Source: Heterostelium multicystogenum (taxonomy: Eukaryota > Evosea > Eumycetozoa > Acytosteliales > Acytosteliaceae). From it: DNA of 52,191 nucleotides. Positions 1 to 12,332 of this stretch are shown one piece after another. The stretch covers positions 1-52,191 of the forward strand of contig RCNN01000228.1 in NCBI GenBank assembly GCA_003667245.1, given 5' to 3'. A model generated the notes under the pieces. The model made no database searches and was not told the origin of the DNA. It saw only the letters and a list, made by a program, of their open reading frames with translations. Numbering within the stretch: the first letter of the stretch is position 1; each line of letters begins with the position of its first letter. Made by a program: the position numbers and the translations under genes.

Positions 1-874
1 AACCAAGAGCATTCGGTTATTTTGGTTGCCATTGTTAATATTGGAGTTGTTGGTGTTGCCATTGAAAGGTGTGCAGATTAAGAGCAGAAACTTTGTTAAG
101 AAGAGGAAAGTGAAGGAGCTAAGGAGTTACTATATTATCTTTATATATCAGTTGCTGCTCAGCACTGTTGTTTTCCATTGAACTGTGTAGATAATTCAGC
201 TGCATCCATTGGCGCCAAATGATTGCGATTGCCATCTAAAAGAATGAGTAGGAATTGACAGATCAGCTGACGTATCCTTATGTATTGGCAACGATTCTCT
301 CAGCGCTGGTATCCATTGCTACAACTGAATTGAACCTAACCTAACCTAACCAAATGAAACCAAACGAAACCAGCCTAATCTAATCTAAGGTGACCTAAGG
401 TAAGTCAATGAAAGCATGAGTGGATGATGCTCAGCAAGATTGTACACATTCATTCATATGATAGTTTACCTTTATAAAGAGGTAGCTCTCAACAATACAC
501 AAAGACAAAGCTTGCTCTCTTCCGCTACTACTAATACAATCAATTGATCGTATATTAGTTATCACAATGTGATTACTATTGTATCAGTCTAATATTAGCA
601 GTACAACTACTGTTGGTTGCAAGAATTCAAAAATTCAAATATTTAAATTTATTTTTGAACTTCATAAATTCCAATGGTGTTTGAAAAAAAACAAACTAGT
701 ATGGAATGTTATAGTCCTGGAAATTGGACCAAGATGAAACATGTAAGATCATGAAGCCAAAGTAGTAAACTTTGGAAAATGAAAAATAGTATTTAATAAA
801 ATGATATGTTTTGTATGTTTATTAAATTGTATTGTTATAAATATAATAGTTAAAAATTGGTGAATATTGTTGGT
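1..874. other. gene-free flank downstream of the ABC transporter
   Basis: No convincing coding region was seen on either strand. The stretch is the 3' flank of the minus-strand ABC transporter. Around 330-410 there is a run of short direct repeats of the type CCTAA/CCAAA. The part from about 600 to 860 is strongly AT-rich, as usual for a dictyostelid intergenic region. Confidence 0.6.
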
Positions 875-3800
875 CTATTTGACTTGCCATCTGATGAATT
901 TCAGAGAGAGTGCAGCTCCCATCATAAATAAAAGATAGAATCCAATCGTAATTGGAACGTCAATGTATCGCATCCACAGTGGAATCCATAGCTTTGAATC
1001 CATTTGTATACCGTCGGTGATCGGACAATAGTATTTGATCTGGCCTGGGCCTACAGGAATCGGAATTGCACCTTTGTTGTTGGTGCAGTAAAACCACGAA
1101 TCGTTAAACTTCGTTGATTGCAATCGCTTTCGAAGGGATACCGTATAATGTCCATATAATGCAAAAAACCACCAACCTTTTGCCATGTTTGGTTTGGAAA
1201 TCATGAAACCGGCAAAGAGAGACGACAGCGATAGACACACACCCATAAATAAGTGTCGCCACCACATCGTTCGGAAGGAAGCATGCGAAAAAGAATGCCA
1301 TCGAATCATACACCAGGTACACCAAGAAGAACATGAAGAAGCAGAACCAGAACCTACCAGAGTGATCTCCACTGTCCAATCCTGAAATGAAAAACATAGG
1401 TACCACATAGAATACCACGGTGAAAAATAGGAGTGGATAACCAGAGATAATGTATTGAAAGCATATATGCTGATACCGGATAGAAACCTGATGACCGTTC
1501 ACGATAAAATACAGACCGCTCCAGACATGTCGTAGGGATAGTAGAAATGGGCTGCCATACCACCAAACAGGAGGGAGAAGAAAATCAAAGAGACACGTGC
1601 ACGGGCATCACGCTGTTCATGCTTCATACGGACAAAGAGTGTACCGAGAATAGTAGCCAACAAAAGAGAACGGAAGATATTGGCAACAATATTGATTGGA
1701 CGACGGACTCTACTCAAGGCAGCACGTTTCTGAAGCACTGAGTACTGGTGCCACCACGATGATGCATACTGGTGGTCATATTGGGGTGCAGTGAAGTTTG
1801 GAGGTACAATACCTTTATCGGCCTCTGCCTTGGTAATAAGGTAGATCTCAGATTTTTTGAATTCTTCTGGCCCGTCAAATGGCAACGGTTTTCCTTGGCT
1901 GTCTTTAGGACGTCTGGTTCCATCGGCAATTTCCAGTACAAAATCAGCTGGATTGTAATGTGGCTTGATATTCATGTTGAATTGGGAGACATAATTCAAT
2001 ACCTCCTCACTGTGATGTCCGAGTGGACCGAAATAAATGGTTTTACCACCCTTTGTAAGAGAAGCAAATTGTCAAACTTTTCAAAAATTGAAGCTGAAGG
2101 CTGAATGGATAGTACAGATCCACGGTTCTATTGAGTTTCTTAGTAACTCTGGACACGACGTTGATAACCTTGTAAGCTGCACCGGAATCCAAACCACTCG
2201 TTGGTTCGTCAAGGAAGAGGATTTGAGGGCCACTGGCCAACTCAAACACCAATATTGACACGTTTTCTTTGGGATAGGGAAATACCGTCTCCAAGAACTC
2301 CTATTGGAACATTTTCAATTTTCTTGAGACTGAGAATCTCAATGATCTTATCAACGGTTTCTTTCTTTTTCTCCTTTGAAATGGATTTGTCAAGACGGCA
2401 CTCTGCACTAAATTGGATTGCTTCTCTAACTGTCTGTGTTGGTGGGAGGACATCCTGTTGCTCTACATAAGCGGCAATACGATTGAAATACTTATTCTTG
2501 GGCTTGCCATTCACTAAAATTTCACCAGTTATATAACCACCTGTCTTTCTACCGGCCAATTACATCAAGTAGTGTTGATTTTCCAGCACCGGATGGACCC
2601 ATCAGAGCAAGCATAGTTCCTGGCTTACAATATCCGCTGACATTGTCTAGCAACTGGAGTTTACCTTTTTTCTTTGACTTTAGGATTGTCAGGATCAGGA
2701 ATTTTGTAATCTACAGAGTAGCAGAGGTCCTTAAACTCAAGATAGGAACCGTCACTAATGAGACTGGACTTATCTTCGGGAACTATATGCTCTTCTTTTA
2801 CCTTCTTCTTTCTTTTTCTTTAAACGTTGATGGACAGCCCACTCTTCATTGTCAGCCTCCTCTCTCTTTTCTGAATAAAGATAGGAATTGGCTAGTGTAT
2901 CACTACTGGAACCAACATCAGTAAACACAACTACCACTGCTTTGATGCCGCTCTGGTCAGTGTTGACTCCTTGTGAACAGGCCTTGCCAGTGGAAGTCCC
3001 TCTTGAGAAAAATGTTAAAGAACGAATTTTTCTCTGGATTGATGGGCTTGGAACGATGTTTGGGAATAGAAACGCAAGAATGTAAGAGCAAGGAATGCAA
3101 CATTGAAGAAGAAAAGAGCATAAAACAGTACGAATACAATGCAAAGATATTTGAAAACCATCGTTTGTACGCATTCCAAATTGTCTTAGAAAATCTTCTC
3201 CCTGAGTCATTGGACACACTTGATTTCCTCCGTATCCACCAAATTCAACTGCAACATTTAAAAGGGGATCGGTTACAGGCGGCACCCAATTCTACTGGAC
3301 GACAATAGTAGTCGATATTTTGAAAACTCATTGATCGCCAAACCTTCAAACGCCCACGTATACGGCGATATATAGTAAAGCCAAATCCACCAACCACCGG
3401 TAATATTTTTTTGGTGCCATGAAACCAGACATGAGCAAAAGAACACCCAGCACTGCTGATGATATAATATTTGCTAGACCAACTGTCGGAGAAAGTGAAG
3501 AAACCATTTTCACAAATCCATTAGACATTTGATCGATTCTATAATGCATAGACATTAGATGTAATTAGTAAACTCTAATCCACGAAATCCAAAGTATTTT
3601 TCTTTTACTTACAAAATCATCATAAATAAGAAATAACCAAATCTAACCAAAGTAGACCGTAGTCCGCACATCCAATAGAGAATGCTACTGAAAATAATAA
3701 TTTCCAGAAAGGCGGCTGGCATATCACAGATAGTGTTGGCAATAAAATATGGTGTAGTTCCGTAGAATTTTTGCTTGAATAGAACAAAGATTAATTAATT

Positions 3801-5681
3801 GCACAGCGTTTACTTCTCTAGAGTATACCTACACTCCTTTGCACATAAAAGATTTGCCTTTGGGCAAAGAATTGTTGAATGGAACCAAAAGATGAAAAGA
3901 TAATGAAAGTCATGGCAAAGAATAGTAAACCAAATCTATCGTTTCCACCCTTCTGATCATGATCCAATTGGAAGAATAGACCTCCTAGAATCAAACCCAT
4001 AACAACTCCTTTCATTACTCTTACTGCTGCACCTGCATAATCACGTGCCATCATAGTGAAACCTCTCTTCATTGTAAACAATACTTGTCTTGGAATGGAA
4101 TGACTAAATTTTGGTTGATCAAATGAATCCTTCATTTCTTCAGGTGGCTCTTTACCCATAATACCATTGGGATGCTCTTCCAAAGAAGTCATTAGATCTT
4201 TATAAACTATATATAAATTGGTTAGTATTAATATGTCTAGTAGATTGCAAACTGAGCCAACATACTTTTGGATTCTTTATAGGCTTTCACAAAATCATCT
4301 GAGGTTTGGCACTTTGGTGGATGGAAAAACGAATATCTGTCTGGATCATCAACAATTTCCTCTGTGAATTATTACAATTAGACTTGTTAGTATAGTATAG
4401 GTAGTTTGATTATCGATGCGTTGACTTACGGAAAAACTCAGAGGGATTGTTATGCTTGGGACAAACAAATCCTAGTGTCTCAAAATAATCCAAAGCGTCG
4501 GCAAGTGGTCCAAAATAAATAATTTGACCAAGTGAAAGAATCATAAGATTATCAAATAAAGATGTTAATTGGGCACTTGGTTGAAGTAAGGTGACCAGTG
4601 CTGGCGAATTAGATTGGGAAACGATTCTTCGAAGACGACCGATAATATCGAGTGATGTTGAACTGTCCAAACCGGTGGTTGGCTCGTCCATCAAAATAAG
4701 ATTACTACCACCAATTACATTCACTCCAATGGTGACACGCTTCTTCTGACCACCACTAATTCCTCTAACCAGGTCATCACCAACCAAGGTGTTTCTTGAC
4801 TCATAGAGTCCTAGGGCTTTCAAACAAAGATCAACTTTTTCTTTCTTCTCTTCTTTGGTGACTTTTGAAGGAGATTGGCAATCTAGAGCGAATCTTAAAG
4901 TTTCTTTTACGGTCAATAGGGGCATATGATAGTCCTCTTGAGTTACATAGGCTACGTCTCTGTGGTGATTCTTATGGTTGATGGGATGACCATTGAAAAG
5001 TAGAACTCCATCTATCTTACTATCCTTGACTTGGCCAGCCAAAACTTTGAAAAGTGATGATTTACCACATCCTGGTGAACCCAGAATTAGAGTCATCTCT
5101 CTTGGTTTCAAATAGAAAGACATGTCGTGAAGCAAATCAATCTTTTCTTTGTGAGCATCGGAGCTCTTTACAGAATATGTTAGGTTTTTGGCATAGACAT
5201 ACATTCCAGTTCGTTCTGCCACATCGGGATTCTGCAGAATCTGATTAGCCAATTGATCATCTTCAGTGCCAAGTGTTTCATCTTCACTTATAGGGAAGTA
5301 AGAAGATGCTTTTTGAGAAGCTCTCAATGCATAGAAATCCGTTTTATTCTTATCACCTCTAGTCTCAGGATATGAAGTGTCGGATGAACTACTTGGATAT
5401 CCTGGTAAATTCAAATTTGAATTACTTTGTCCACCACCACCATATTCACTTGTTATAAAACGTTGAGAACCGTCATCATTAATATTACTTTCAGTATAAG
5501 TATTTTGATTGCTACTATAATTGTTATTATTATTACTACTATTAATATTATTATTATTATTGTTATTATTATTGTTGTTGTTTATTGAAGATCCACTTCC
5601 CGCCAGATTCCTTCTACTCAGACCAGTGGAATCTGAAAAACCTATTCTCTTGTGGGAATTACCACTTCCACTAAGATTCAT
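875..5681 (-). CDS. ABCG-family (PDR-type) full ABC transporter
   Basis: This encodes a full-length ATP-driven exporter with the reverse order NBD-TMD-NBD-TMD typical of ABCG/pleiotropic drug resistance transporters, expected in the plasma or vesicle membrane. Exon 1 (5681-4430) holds a Ser/Asn-rich head with a polyasparagine run, then NBD1 with Walker [10 protein letters not shown], signature GISGGQKKR and Walker [15 protein letters not shown]. Introns are read at about 4429-4362, 4265-4207, 3832-3774 and 3612-3539. TMD1 covers about 4190-2900. NBD2 (about 2740-2040) has Walker [10 protein letters not shown] near 2600, a LSQRKR signature and [17 protein letters not shown]2 runs to the stop at 875. 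NBD2 and TMD2 need several frame changes (near 3390, 3290, 2670, 2560, 2280, 2120, 2010, 1500 and 1200), so the sequence as given is broken. Every domain is present in order, which favours sequencing indels over decay. Substrate unknown; dictyostelid AbcG proteins are the closest family. Confidence 0.93.
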
Positions 5682-7805
5682 TTTTTAGTTTTTATTTTTT
5701 TGTTTTTACTCTATTTGCATCGCTATTAAATATCTTAATCTCTATCTTTCTTTGTCTTAATTATTATTATTATTAGTCTAATTCTTTCTTTATATATGGA
5801 ACAGAATCAAATAATTTATTGTCTTCAACAACAGCAACCAGAGTGAATCTATCATTTCCTAAATCTTATTATTATTATTATTATTGTGAAATTGATTTAT
5901 TATTTGGAATTAAATTTATTTGTAAGATAATCCATGAGCGAGATAGACAGATTTTTTTCATTACCATGGTTGGAACTAACATCATGATGCTATGATATAT
6001 AGGCTCTCTCTCAATCTGATATCTGGATAGCCGAAAATGACACAAAATTCAATTACTCATTTCACCACAAAACCACTCACCCACATGCCAATGCACCACA
6101 CTTGAATAGGAAACATCAATGTTTATACATCAAATTTTGTTCGCGAAAGCAATACTGTCAGGTAGAATGTCAAAACTTTTCAATTATTTCTATCTTACTA
6201 TTTACTACAACATGGTTATTTTTACAATTTCCATTGGTGATTGTAGCTGATCACATTTTAATGTTGTTGTCATCTGCGAACTACTTTCACAATTATTTTT
6301 CAAACAAAGGGACTCTTTATTCTCTTATGCTCCATTCATTTCAATTTAATTCTTTTCATTCAATTCATTTCATTGTATCATTTTCTCTTATCATAAATTA
6401 AATGGTGTTTTCTTTAATATTTTTGTGACATTAAATTAATGTGTCAGTTATGAATGAAAGAATCATATTCTGAATTCTTTGTTATCCAAATAAATTTAAA
6501 TCAAAGCTAAATAGAACTATTCTTTTGTATTTGGAAATTGATGATGTTAATTCACATATTATTTAAAAGGTCAAACACTAGAATCTATATCTTAATAATA
6601 ATAATATTTTATTTTGTTATTTAAATCATTAATACTATACAATCAATATTATTATTATTATTATTATTATTATTTATATTTGAGATAATATTTGCCCAAC
6701 CAATCATTTCTATATTTACATACTTATTATTATTATTTTTATTATCTATGATTGTCGTTCTTGTTTTGACTCCAACAGACTTGTTAGTATAGGGGTAAGG
6801 AAAATCAAAAGAAGGGAAACGTAATAGTTGTTTGTTTTGATTATCATGATGTGGTATTGATGCATGGATGTTGTGTGGTCTTCAAGTTGTACATACATCC
6901 AACATCATTCAACACACATTTTGATTATTTCTTTTTTTGTTTGTTTTTGAGATATTATAATATTTGTTTGTCATACACCATCATATTACAGTGTGTATTG
7001 ATATCTATCATTTTCTTGCTTTATCATCTATTTAAGAATATTACTAAAACATATCAAAACGAACTAGCTAACTAAACAAAGAGAGAATCAATCAGATGAT
7101 AAGATAATAAGATGACTGACTGGTCATGAGTTTAAATATTTCAAAAGTTTAAACGATCAGCCTATATCAAATCACCACTCGACTTTTCTGATGCATGGGA
7201 CTAGCATAGCATACTACAGTATTGGTTTTTTTTCAATTTTCGTAAATGTTGTCTGTGTGTGTTTGATTATACTTGTTTAATGGTGGGGTGTTCTGTAAAC
7301 AATTATTATATAATACACCTATTTATTTATTTATTTATAGTAGTGTGTTTTGTATTGTTTTGTTTATTTTTTTTTATTTGAGTTTGATTGGGATGGATTG
7401 ATGATTGATTGATTAATTGATTGGTAATATATAATTTACTCATCTAATGTTTTTTCATTCTCCAAAAATCAAAAACATCAGCTATATTACGAACAGTATC
7501 AATTCAACATCATCTATTTTTGTTAATTCAAAATTGTTGTTGTTGTTGTTGGTTTTGATTATCATCAAATTTAGTAACTATTTTCATTCAACCAAACCAG
7601 AATTAAACAATACAAAACAGTAATTTCCAAAAGTTACCACCATTATTTCTTTTTTGATTTAATAGATTGCAAACTAAGCATAACAATAATAACAATAATA
7701 TCAATTATTTGGAAGAGAAGGAATAAAAATAGATAATAGAATTTTATATTTAGGAGATTGGAAAAGAATTAATAATTGTTAATTTGCAAGAAAAAAAAAA
7801 ACAAA
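5682..7805. other. intergenic region with divergent promoters
   Basis: This 2.1 kb AT-rich stretch separates the start of the minus-strand ABC transporter from the start of the plus-strand WD40/C1 gene, so both promoters should lie here. It has several ATT runs (about 5760-5776, 5866-5885, 6647-6674) and a GATTGATT-type repeat near 7400. Open frames at 6102-6401 and 6851-7075 are low-complexity AT-rich frames without recognisable protein features, and I do not call them genes. Confidence 0.55.
6647..6674. repeat. ATT trinucleotide microsatellite
   Basis: About nine tandem ATT units. Such runs are very common in dictyostelid intergenic DNA. Confidence 0.85.
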
Positions 7806-10800
7806 ATGGAAATTGAGACTAATTTCATGGTCTCAAGTCCAAGAGGACTAATTAGTCCTCGTGGCTCAGTGACTTCTTCGCTCAGTCCACTTAGAACAGC
7901 CCCATCTCCCCCACTAAAGCCTTCAAAGAAAAATATTGAGCAAATCTCAAGCTCAATAATGTTTGCAGCCACTTCATCACCTTCCATCAACCAAAACAAT
8001 TGTGAACTAAGTGAACAAATCAACAATTCCAACGAACGCTCAAATATCAGTAAATTAGAGACACCCATCATCAATAATAATAAACCTGAAATTAAATCAA
8101 TTTCTCCAAGCATCAGTCATTGTGATCTGTCTTCAGATCTCAGCTCATGTAGCGAGCTCAGTGAAGGCGATGCAGAATCTGACTCTGAAAGCTGTCATAT
8201 GACTTTGGAGGAGGAGCTTGCATACTCAAAGAAATCGTTGGCCCAAGCCAAAGCAACTATTGCATCACTCATTGAGCAAATTTCTGACTACCAGACCATG
8301 GTCGAAGAAGAAAAAGAAAGAGAAAAAGAACAATTTCAATTACAGTTGGAAGAAGTAATATTTAACTTGTCCATAAGTTTCTAAAGAACAATTTACTAAT
8401 CTTATGATTTTATTATAGATGATGGAAGAGCTGGAAGAATTGAAAAAAGAAAAGAATAATTTGGCAAAGACTAATGTCAAGAATTTAGAGACACTGATGC
8501 ATGAGATTGACCAAATCGAAGAAAACCAACAATGGCCTTAGAGAATCGATAGAAATAGAGAAAAAGAAATACCAATCAGCAGTTGAGACTATTCAGCAAC
8601 TAAAAGAAGAGCTGGCTAACAGCATGAGTGGTGAATCATTGGCTAACAGCACTGCAAGCTCATTGGTTATTCCCAAGCATGTTTCATCACAAGTAATGTT
8701 GGAATTCAAAGTGGATGATGGTGTTGTTTCAAAAGTTAAATTAGTACAATCAAAGGTAAAGGAAGACAGCCAATCCAATGATCTTTCTTTAGACAATGTA
8801 AATTCTCTTTCGTTGTCTTCGAACGGAATTCCAGCTTCGGTAATCGAGATGGAAGAAGAAAGAAACGATCTTCTCAGAAAACTATTATTTGAAAAAGAAA
8901 ATCATGGCAAAACGCTAACTGCTCTTCGTGAAGAGAAATTAAAATCAGAATCCAAACAAGACATCAGTAGATGAACTGGTTAAAAAGTAGTAATTTTATA
9001 TATCTTGATTTCAATTTCTATCCACTAATTTTCTTCCTATTCCAGAATTAAGGAGCTAATTAAAATGCACTCTGCCACCTTAAAGGAGCTAGATGATGAA
9101 AGGGAAATAAATCAACAGAAATCCGATCAAATCAATGAATTAAGATTACAAATTTCAAGAGTAAATATTGCTATTTCCAGTGAATCACTTTGTATTGAAT
9201 ACTAATCGTTTGTTTCATAGCCTACAACATCCTCTGCAAAAATTCAAAGAACTCATTCTCAATTTATTACTCTCAAGAGAACTCCACCAATGAATGGAGC
9301 CAAATCCAATTCAAATTGTTCAACTGCAACGGAAATCCCACAGCTTTCACCAAGCTCTTCCATTAGCAATGGTAGCTCAAAGGAAGCAGCTAAAAAACTG
9401 ACTCAGCTTATTAGTAGTCTACCATGTCCAGCTCCTCCCGATTCCATAAAACAGACTACCCCTCCATCAATTTCAACTGATAGAGTTTCTCCAGTTACCG
9501 CTTCAATGGCAAACCTTTCAACCCTTACCTCAGGAATCAGCACAACTACACCACCTCCAGCAACAACAACCCCTCTATCCACTTCAACTGAGGGCAATGA
9601 AAGTCTTTTTAAACATGATGAGAATACCACACTTAGATGCGAATCTTCAGCAGAGCTGAGATCTCTAAGAAGAAGTGCTGCATCGTTTGATTTAAATGCC
9701 TCTTCAAAACGTATGGTCAAAGTAAATTCATTATTGGGCCACAATGAGAATATGATAAGTTGGCTCAACAGTGATCCAACTCCTGCTCCTATTCAGTGTA
9801 TGGCCGAGGTAGGAAAGCACGTGTGGGTTGGTTGCAGTGATGGCTCTATTAGAGTCATGGATAAGGAATCACACTCCACAGTTGCTACCCGTCCAGGACA
9901 CTCACCACATGGTGTATACACTCTTGTTGTTGTTGGCAAAACAGTGTGGAGCTCAAGTCGTGATTCTAAGATCAAGGTATGGAGTGCCAAGAGCGGTAAG
10001 CTTCTGAAGGAACTAGATGGACACTCAAGCCATGTAACATCTTTATTGTTGGTCGGACAAAATGTGTGGTCAATTTCAGCAGACATGGCTATACGTGTCT
10101 GGTCAGTATCTTCTTATCGCTGTATCAAGAAGATCGAAACTAAGAGCTATCTTGTAAGCATGGCCAAATTCAATAACCAAATATGGATTGGTACTGAGAG
10201 CTCGATCTTGAGATGGGACTCAACTACATTTGAGCAGATTGACACGCTCCAAGGTCACAAGAAGATGGTACATTGCATGATACCAGTAGACAACTACATT
10301 TGGTCATGCTCCAGTGACAATCTAATTTGCCTATGGGATCCAAATACTGGAAAACTGGTCAAGAGACTTACAGATCACAAGAGCAGAGTATTTTATTTGC
10401 TCAGAGTAAACAACCATGTTTGGTCATGTGCATGGGACAGAACCATAAAGATTCACCATGTCGAGACTTTGGAGCTTGTCAAAGAAATTGAGCCAGTGCA
10501 TCGCGATGCACTCAGCTGCTTGACCCTAATCAAAAAGGCCAACACCCTCACATCGCAGATATGGTCTGGCTCATGGGATCACACCATCATCATTTGGAAG
10601 ACATCGGATCCAACCCCCAACTCCTCAGCACTTAACAGCTTCAATACTTTCTCTGGCGCCCATCCCACTCTTGATTTGCCACCTCCATCACAACCAGTGG
10701 CTCCTCAAACCAGGAAAAACAGCTCTTCAAACAACATCCTACACAACCACAACAACTCCAGCAGCACCAGCAATGCAAACAATACCAAGTCAGAGAAGAG

Positions 10801-11491
10801 CGCCAAGAGAGGCTCTGTTCGTCTGTCGATGTTCTTTGGCAATCGTGACGTCAGCGCAACCACATCGACACCAAACCTCACTGTATATAACGAAAACAAC
10901 AGGTCGATGGAAAACCTGCACAGCCATTACCCTCTCCATCAGTCGGGATCTGCCATTCCAACACACCATTCGTCGTCATCATCATCATCTTCATCCATGT
11001 CACATTTGCCGGTGGTCGTGCCAACTCCAATCATATCGACACAGCCACCCGTCAACAGCACCTCACCCAAAATGTCAACATCGCCTCGCGGTGGACTGCT
11101 GTCACTCCTATCACCACGCTCACAATCAGTTGCAACCCTCGAGAAGCTGACATCACCACCATCGAGAGCATTCTCGCTGTCCGACTTTGAAAAGCCATCA
11201 GGTGCACTCATTCCACACGATCTCGTTAAAGTAAATCAAAACCACTCGGTTATGTGCAATATCTGCCAAACGTAAGTATCTACTATTATTATTATTATGA
11301 TCATTTCATTTTATTCCAAAAACAAAAGCTGACCAAACAGTATTTACTGCTTTTTTAGTAAAATAACAAGTGCATGGGGTAAGAAACAAGTATATCACTG
11401 TCGATCGTGTCAATCAAATTATCACCCAGGCGATTGTGTGGAGAAGTCTGCATCCGTGCAGTGTTCTGGTAAACCACCCATCCCAAATTAA
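7806..11491 (+). CDS. coiled coil, seven-blade WD40 and C1-type zinc finger protein
   Basis: I chose ATG 7806; the frame is open slightly further upstream but only from non-ATG codons. The Ser/Pro-rich N-terminus (SPRGLISPRG) is followed by a long coiled coil (about 8200-9160). Introns are read at 8355-8418, about 8989-9044, 9161-9220 and 11272-11358; frame changes are needed near 8520 and 8955. Exon 9221-11271 carries seven WD40 blades between about 9780 and 10600, each built on a strand such as VWSSSRDSKIKVW, IWSCSSDNLICLW or IWSGSWDHTIIIW, then a low-complexity Ser/Pro tail. Across the last intron the C-terminus reads HSVMCNICQTKI, HCRSCQSNYHPGDC and a final C, which fits the His/Cys spacing of a C1 (phorbol ester/DAG-type) zinc finger. 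It is probably a scaffold at membranes or signalling complexes. Whether the C1 binds diacylglycerol is unknown: the fingertip is short, so it may be atypical. No gene name recognised. Confidence 0.88.
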
Positions 11492-12189
11492 ATAAATTAA
11501 CTTAAATTGTTTTAAACAATACAATAAATTAATTAAATCTAATATAAACGAACCAATATGACATTAATGGGCAAATGTATATTGGATGCAAGTGGTGTGC
11601 TATATATATATTTATGTGTTTACTATTCATTTTCATATTTGTTTATTAAATAAAAAATAAATAAAAATAAATCAAATTAAAACATCTATCATCCAGTGTT
11701 TGGTTATTGTTGTATTATAAATAATAATTGGAAACGTAATTTTTTAAACTCTATTATTTCATTGTAACAATTAAAAAATAGAAAGAATTAATTAAATATG
11801 TAAGTATTTTAATTGGTATCCAATAAATTCCATACCATATTTAGTGGGCTGTCACTGCCAACACCAAATATAAAATGGAAAATAAAAAGAAATATGAATT
11901 AGTGGGGGTAACATATGTTACAACAACCAGGAATATTAACAACAACAACAACAACAAATACAAAGACAAGAATAAATATTTAGTATATGTATAGTTTGTT
12001 TTTAAGATAATTTTTATAAATTGTGATCATTTGTGATTTGATTCGTCCAAACTTCAAGATATGAAAAATTAACAATTTTTTTTAATTTTATATTTTTTAT
12101 AAAACAAAATTTTTCACACAGTTTTATTTTTGTGTATCTAAAAACAAAGCAAAAAAAGCAGCATATTGGTTGTACTTGGCAAGAAATAA
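11492..12189. other. intergenic region upstream of farnesyl diphosphate synthase
   Basis: AT-rich spacer between the WD40/C1 stop and the first exon candidate of farnesyl diphosphate synthase. It has a short (ACA)n run at about 11938-11956. It should hold the synthase promoter; no specific element is identified. Confidence 0.5.
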
Positions 12190-12270
12190 ATGAGTTCACC
12201 TATTCAAAGACTTAGTGTTATTAATAAACACTTGACTGAAAACAACAACAATAATATGTCTGGTAAGTTA
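12190..12270 (+). CDS. candidate first exon of farnesyl diphosphate synthase, encoding a PTS2 signal
   Basis: An ATG at 12190 opens a frame that begins MSSPIQRLSVINKHL. Residues 7-15 (RLSVINKHL) match the peroxisomal targeting signal 2 consensus R/K-L/V/I-x5-H/Q-L/A exactly, at the expected distance from the N-terminus. The frame is followed by intron-like DNA with a TAACTAAC branch-point-like motif near 12318 and closes at a stop near 12288. Splicing from a GTAAAA donor at 12271 to the CGAG acceptor ending at 12332 joins it in frame to ATG 12333. The stronger GTAAGT donor at 12263 would be out of frame by one base, so either the weaker donor is used or there is an indel. From memory, D. discoideum farnesyl diphosphate synthase is peroxisomal through a PTS2, which supports this exon. 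Confidence 0.7.
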
Positions 12271-12332
12271 GTAAAACTAAAGAAATAGATAGAACTTTGG
12301 TCATAGTAGTAGTTTAGTAACTAACACTCGAG

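Noticed and set aside
334..352. CCTAA tandem units resembling an interstitial telomere repeat
   Set aside because: Only about three units, and dictyostelid chromosome ends are not built from this repeat; likely simple sequence.
1185..1385. Plus-strand open frame over the ABC transporter
   Set aside because: Shadow of the conserved minus-strand membrane domain.
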